From the IMG/VR virus record IMGVR_UViG_3300032722_000098, positions 1 through 27,685 of that record: a DNA stretch of 27,685 bases; one strand, 5' to 3'. This DNA is from a virus. This document shows, piece by piece, positions 26,421-27,685 of this stretch; within the stretch, counting starts at the first letter, position 1, and each line of letters starts with the position of its first letter. The position numbers were made by a program, and so were the translations under genes. The notes under the pieces are model-generated. The model saw only the letters and a list, made by a program, of their open reading frames with translations, did no database searches and was not told where the DNA came from.

Positions 26421-27685
26421 TTAGCGGCGTCCCGCTTTGCTGCCAGTGGGTTGATAGTTTGACGCAGGCAACTTTGCGCCAAATTTCGAGATCACATGAT
26501 CTGTCATCTGAGAGCCGACTGTGCGTCGGTAAACCTTGCCACCTTTCTTGAATGGCTGTTCAACCCATTGAAATGTACCATCTGGCATCTGCTTCTGTAC
26601 CATATGTGTCTTACCGCTATTGCTGGTCTGAACGTTAGACCGCATAGTTTGGATGTCCCCAATAGATTTGTTGTATGCATCCGTGGGGCTTAGGCCTTGA
26701 TCCGTATAATTTTTATACGCTTTGTCGAACTGTTGTTGGGTGTTTATCCCAAACATGCCAGCCAGCCCCTCAAGAACGCTTGGCCCTTGCAGATCGCGAA
26801 CCGGAACAGGCGGCAATGGCACGTTGGCAGGCGGTGCTGCTGCTATCGGGGTAGTAGTTGGGGTAGGCGCAGGGGGGTTAACCGCTACCGGGGTAGCAGT
26901 TGCGGTCGCAGGCGTCGGCGTATACGGGGCGGCAGGCTGCACCATTGGCACAGCTCCAGTTGCGGGTGTTCCGCCAAGATGTGTTGCGTCATCCGCAGTG
27001 GGCGTTGGCGTGTGCGGGAATGCTGGCTGGGTGATATCTTTTGGCTGTGCGGCAGCCAAAATCGATTCAAGGGGCGTTCCTGTTGCGGATGTAATAGGAT
27101 TATTGTTGTCTGCCGTCGAAGGCGTTGGCGTATGCGGTGCCATTGGTTGCGTCGAAGAATCACCGCCGTAAAACGCGCCAGCTTGTGGCGGTTGCTGTCC
27201 AAAAGTTGTTGTCGCGCCAGTAGGACCAAACGCATTGATCAGAGCCGCCGTAGCGGCGCTTGCAGCACTTGGAGGCGCTTCGGCAGCAGTTGCCGCACTT
27301 GGCGGAGCGCCTGCGGCCTCGGCAGCATCGGATGCCGCGTTTAACTTTGCGCCTGCAGCCATAGCGGCTGATGCGTTGGTGTTTTCCTGATTTCGAACGG
27401 CGGCTTCGTTTGCCGCCAAGTTGTGACCGGCCCAGCTTGGGACGTCACCTTCATTGGCAAGCTTTTCAGCCTCGCTCAAATCGCGGCTAAACTCGGGTGT
27501 CTTTTCTTCTGGCGCTTCCTGTTCGGCGGGGCCGGTAGCCTCACTCATGCCACGGGCTTCTGCCGCGCCGCGTGGATCACCGGTTGCTTCTCCGCCATCA
27601 TCAAACGCGTCGCGCTCGTGCCAGATTGAGCCCTCGACCTTGCCGCCCTTCATATATGCGCGACGAACAACGCCGCCACGAGCAT
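26421..27685 (-). CDS. Ala/Pro/Thr-rich low-complexity protein (5' end outside window)
   Basis: At least 420 residues; the frame stays open to the window edge (ARGGVVRRAYMKGGKVEGSIW), so the Met at 27653 may be internal. It has KGGKV near the visible start and FKKGGKVYRR near the C-terminus. The middle is Ala-rich (AAEAAGAPPSAATAAEAPPSA) and then has PHTPTP, PHTPTP and PYTPTP units separated by linkers. The C-terminal 120 residues look more ordered (GLAGMFGINTQQQFDKAYKNYTDQGLSPTDAYNKSIGDIQTM, then QKQMPDGTFQWVEQPF). It is the first of two tandem low-complexity genes, 20 bases before the next start. Function unknown; the shared motif suggests that it works with the other KxGG proteins. Confidence 0.75.
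   Translation of the reverse strand, partial: ARGGVVRRAYMKGGKVEGSIWHERDAFDDGGEATGDPRGAAEARGMSEATGPAEQEAPEEKTPEFSRDLSEAEKLANEGDVPSWAGHNLAANEAAVRNQENTNASAAMAAGAKLNAASDAAEAAGAPPSAATAAEAPPSAASAATAALINAFGPTGATTTFGQQPPQAGAFYGGDSSTQPMAPHTPTPSTADNNNPITSATGTPLESILAAAQPKDITQPAFPHTPTPTADDATHLGGTPATGAVPMVQPAAPYTPTPATATATPVAVNPPAPTPTTTPIAAAPPANVPLPPVPVRDLQGPSVLEGLAGMFGINTQQQFDKAYKNYTDQGLSPTDAYNKSIGDIQTMRSNVQTSNSGKTHMVQKQMPDGTFQWVEQPFKKGGKVYRRTVGSQMTDHVISKFGAKLPASNYQPTGSKAGRR

Noticed and set aside
26697-27344. 215-codon open frame on the plus strand, Arg/Cys-rich
   Set aside because: Antisense of the Ala/Pro/Thr-rich gene; the composition is an artefact of that repeat.
1-27685. Defence island, retron, diversity-generating retroelement or integrated mobile element
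   Set aside because: No reverse transcriptase, VR/TR pair, transposase, integrase, tRNA or attachment site could be seen; the only mobile-type genes are the two nucleases.

Overview
The window is the late (virion assembly and lysis) part of a tailed-phage genome. Every convincing gene lies on the minus strand, so transcription runs from position 27685 towards position 1. There is no replication, integration, portal or terminase gene; portal and terminase would be expected upstream of 27685. No tape-measure, tube or sheath gene appears in 27 kb of structural genes, which suggests a short-tailed (podovirus-like) particle. An i-spanin and a lipoprotein o-spanin beside a GH108 endolysin point to a Gram-negative host. 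I cannot name the host genus.

Layout in transcription order. (1) 27685-24754: two low-complexity proteins carrying K-x-G-G-[K/R] motifs. (2) 24647-22665: a 65-aa protein, a GroES-like co-chaperonin, a scaffold-like coiled-coil protein and a conserved 171-aa protein, closed by a UUCG hairpin terminator. (3) 22509-19340: a head protein, a Mu gpT-like major capsid protein, a 399-aa capsid-associated protein and a His-rich KxGG protein, closed by a second UUCG terminator. (4) 19291-16217: small basic proteins, a 261-aa virion protein, a head-tail adaptor, a truncated GIY-YIG nuclease and a zinc-ribbon structural protein. (5) 16215-8176: the fibre/adhesin region, with two fibres of about 800 aa, an HNH endonuclease, small tail proteins, a 475-aa fibre and a glycine-rich tip protein. 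(6) 8153-6516: a membrane protein and the lysis cassette (putative holin, i-spanin, o-spanin, endolysin). (7) 6510-1: a second adaptor-like protein, a large nozzle/hub-like protein, small virion proteins, a GNAT acetyltransferase and a large protein with an S74-type domain that runs off the window.

Genes are packed tightly. Eight junctions are TAATG stop/start overlaps and others are ATGA, GTGA or TGATG, so translational coupling is probably general. Only two intergenic stretches exceed 100 bp (22510-22664 and 24648-24753); both hold RNA hairpins.

The most interesting signals are: a KxGG/PRK[AS]GGR motif shared by three or more unrelated low-complexity proteins; a beta-sandwich-like module copied between the nozzle gene and a fibre gene with near-identical DNA patches; similar modules apparently inserted into the adaptor and a capsid-associated protein; two low-GC nuclease genes, one broken with a short 3' gene remnant; and a low-GC SPRY cassette inside a fibre gene. 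I see no CRISPR array, tRNA, rRNA, insertion sequence or plus-strand gene.
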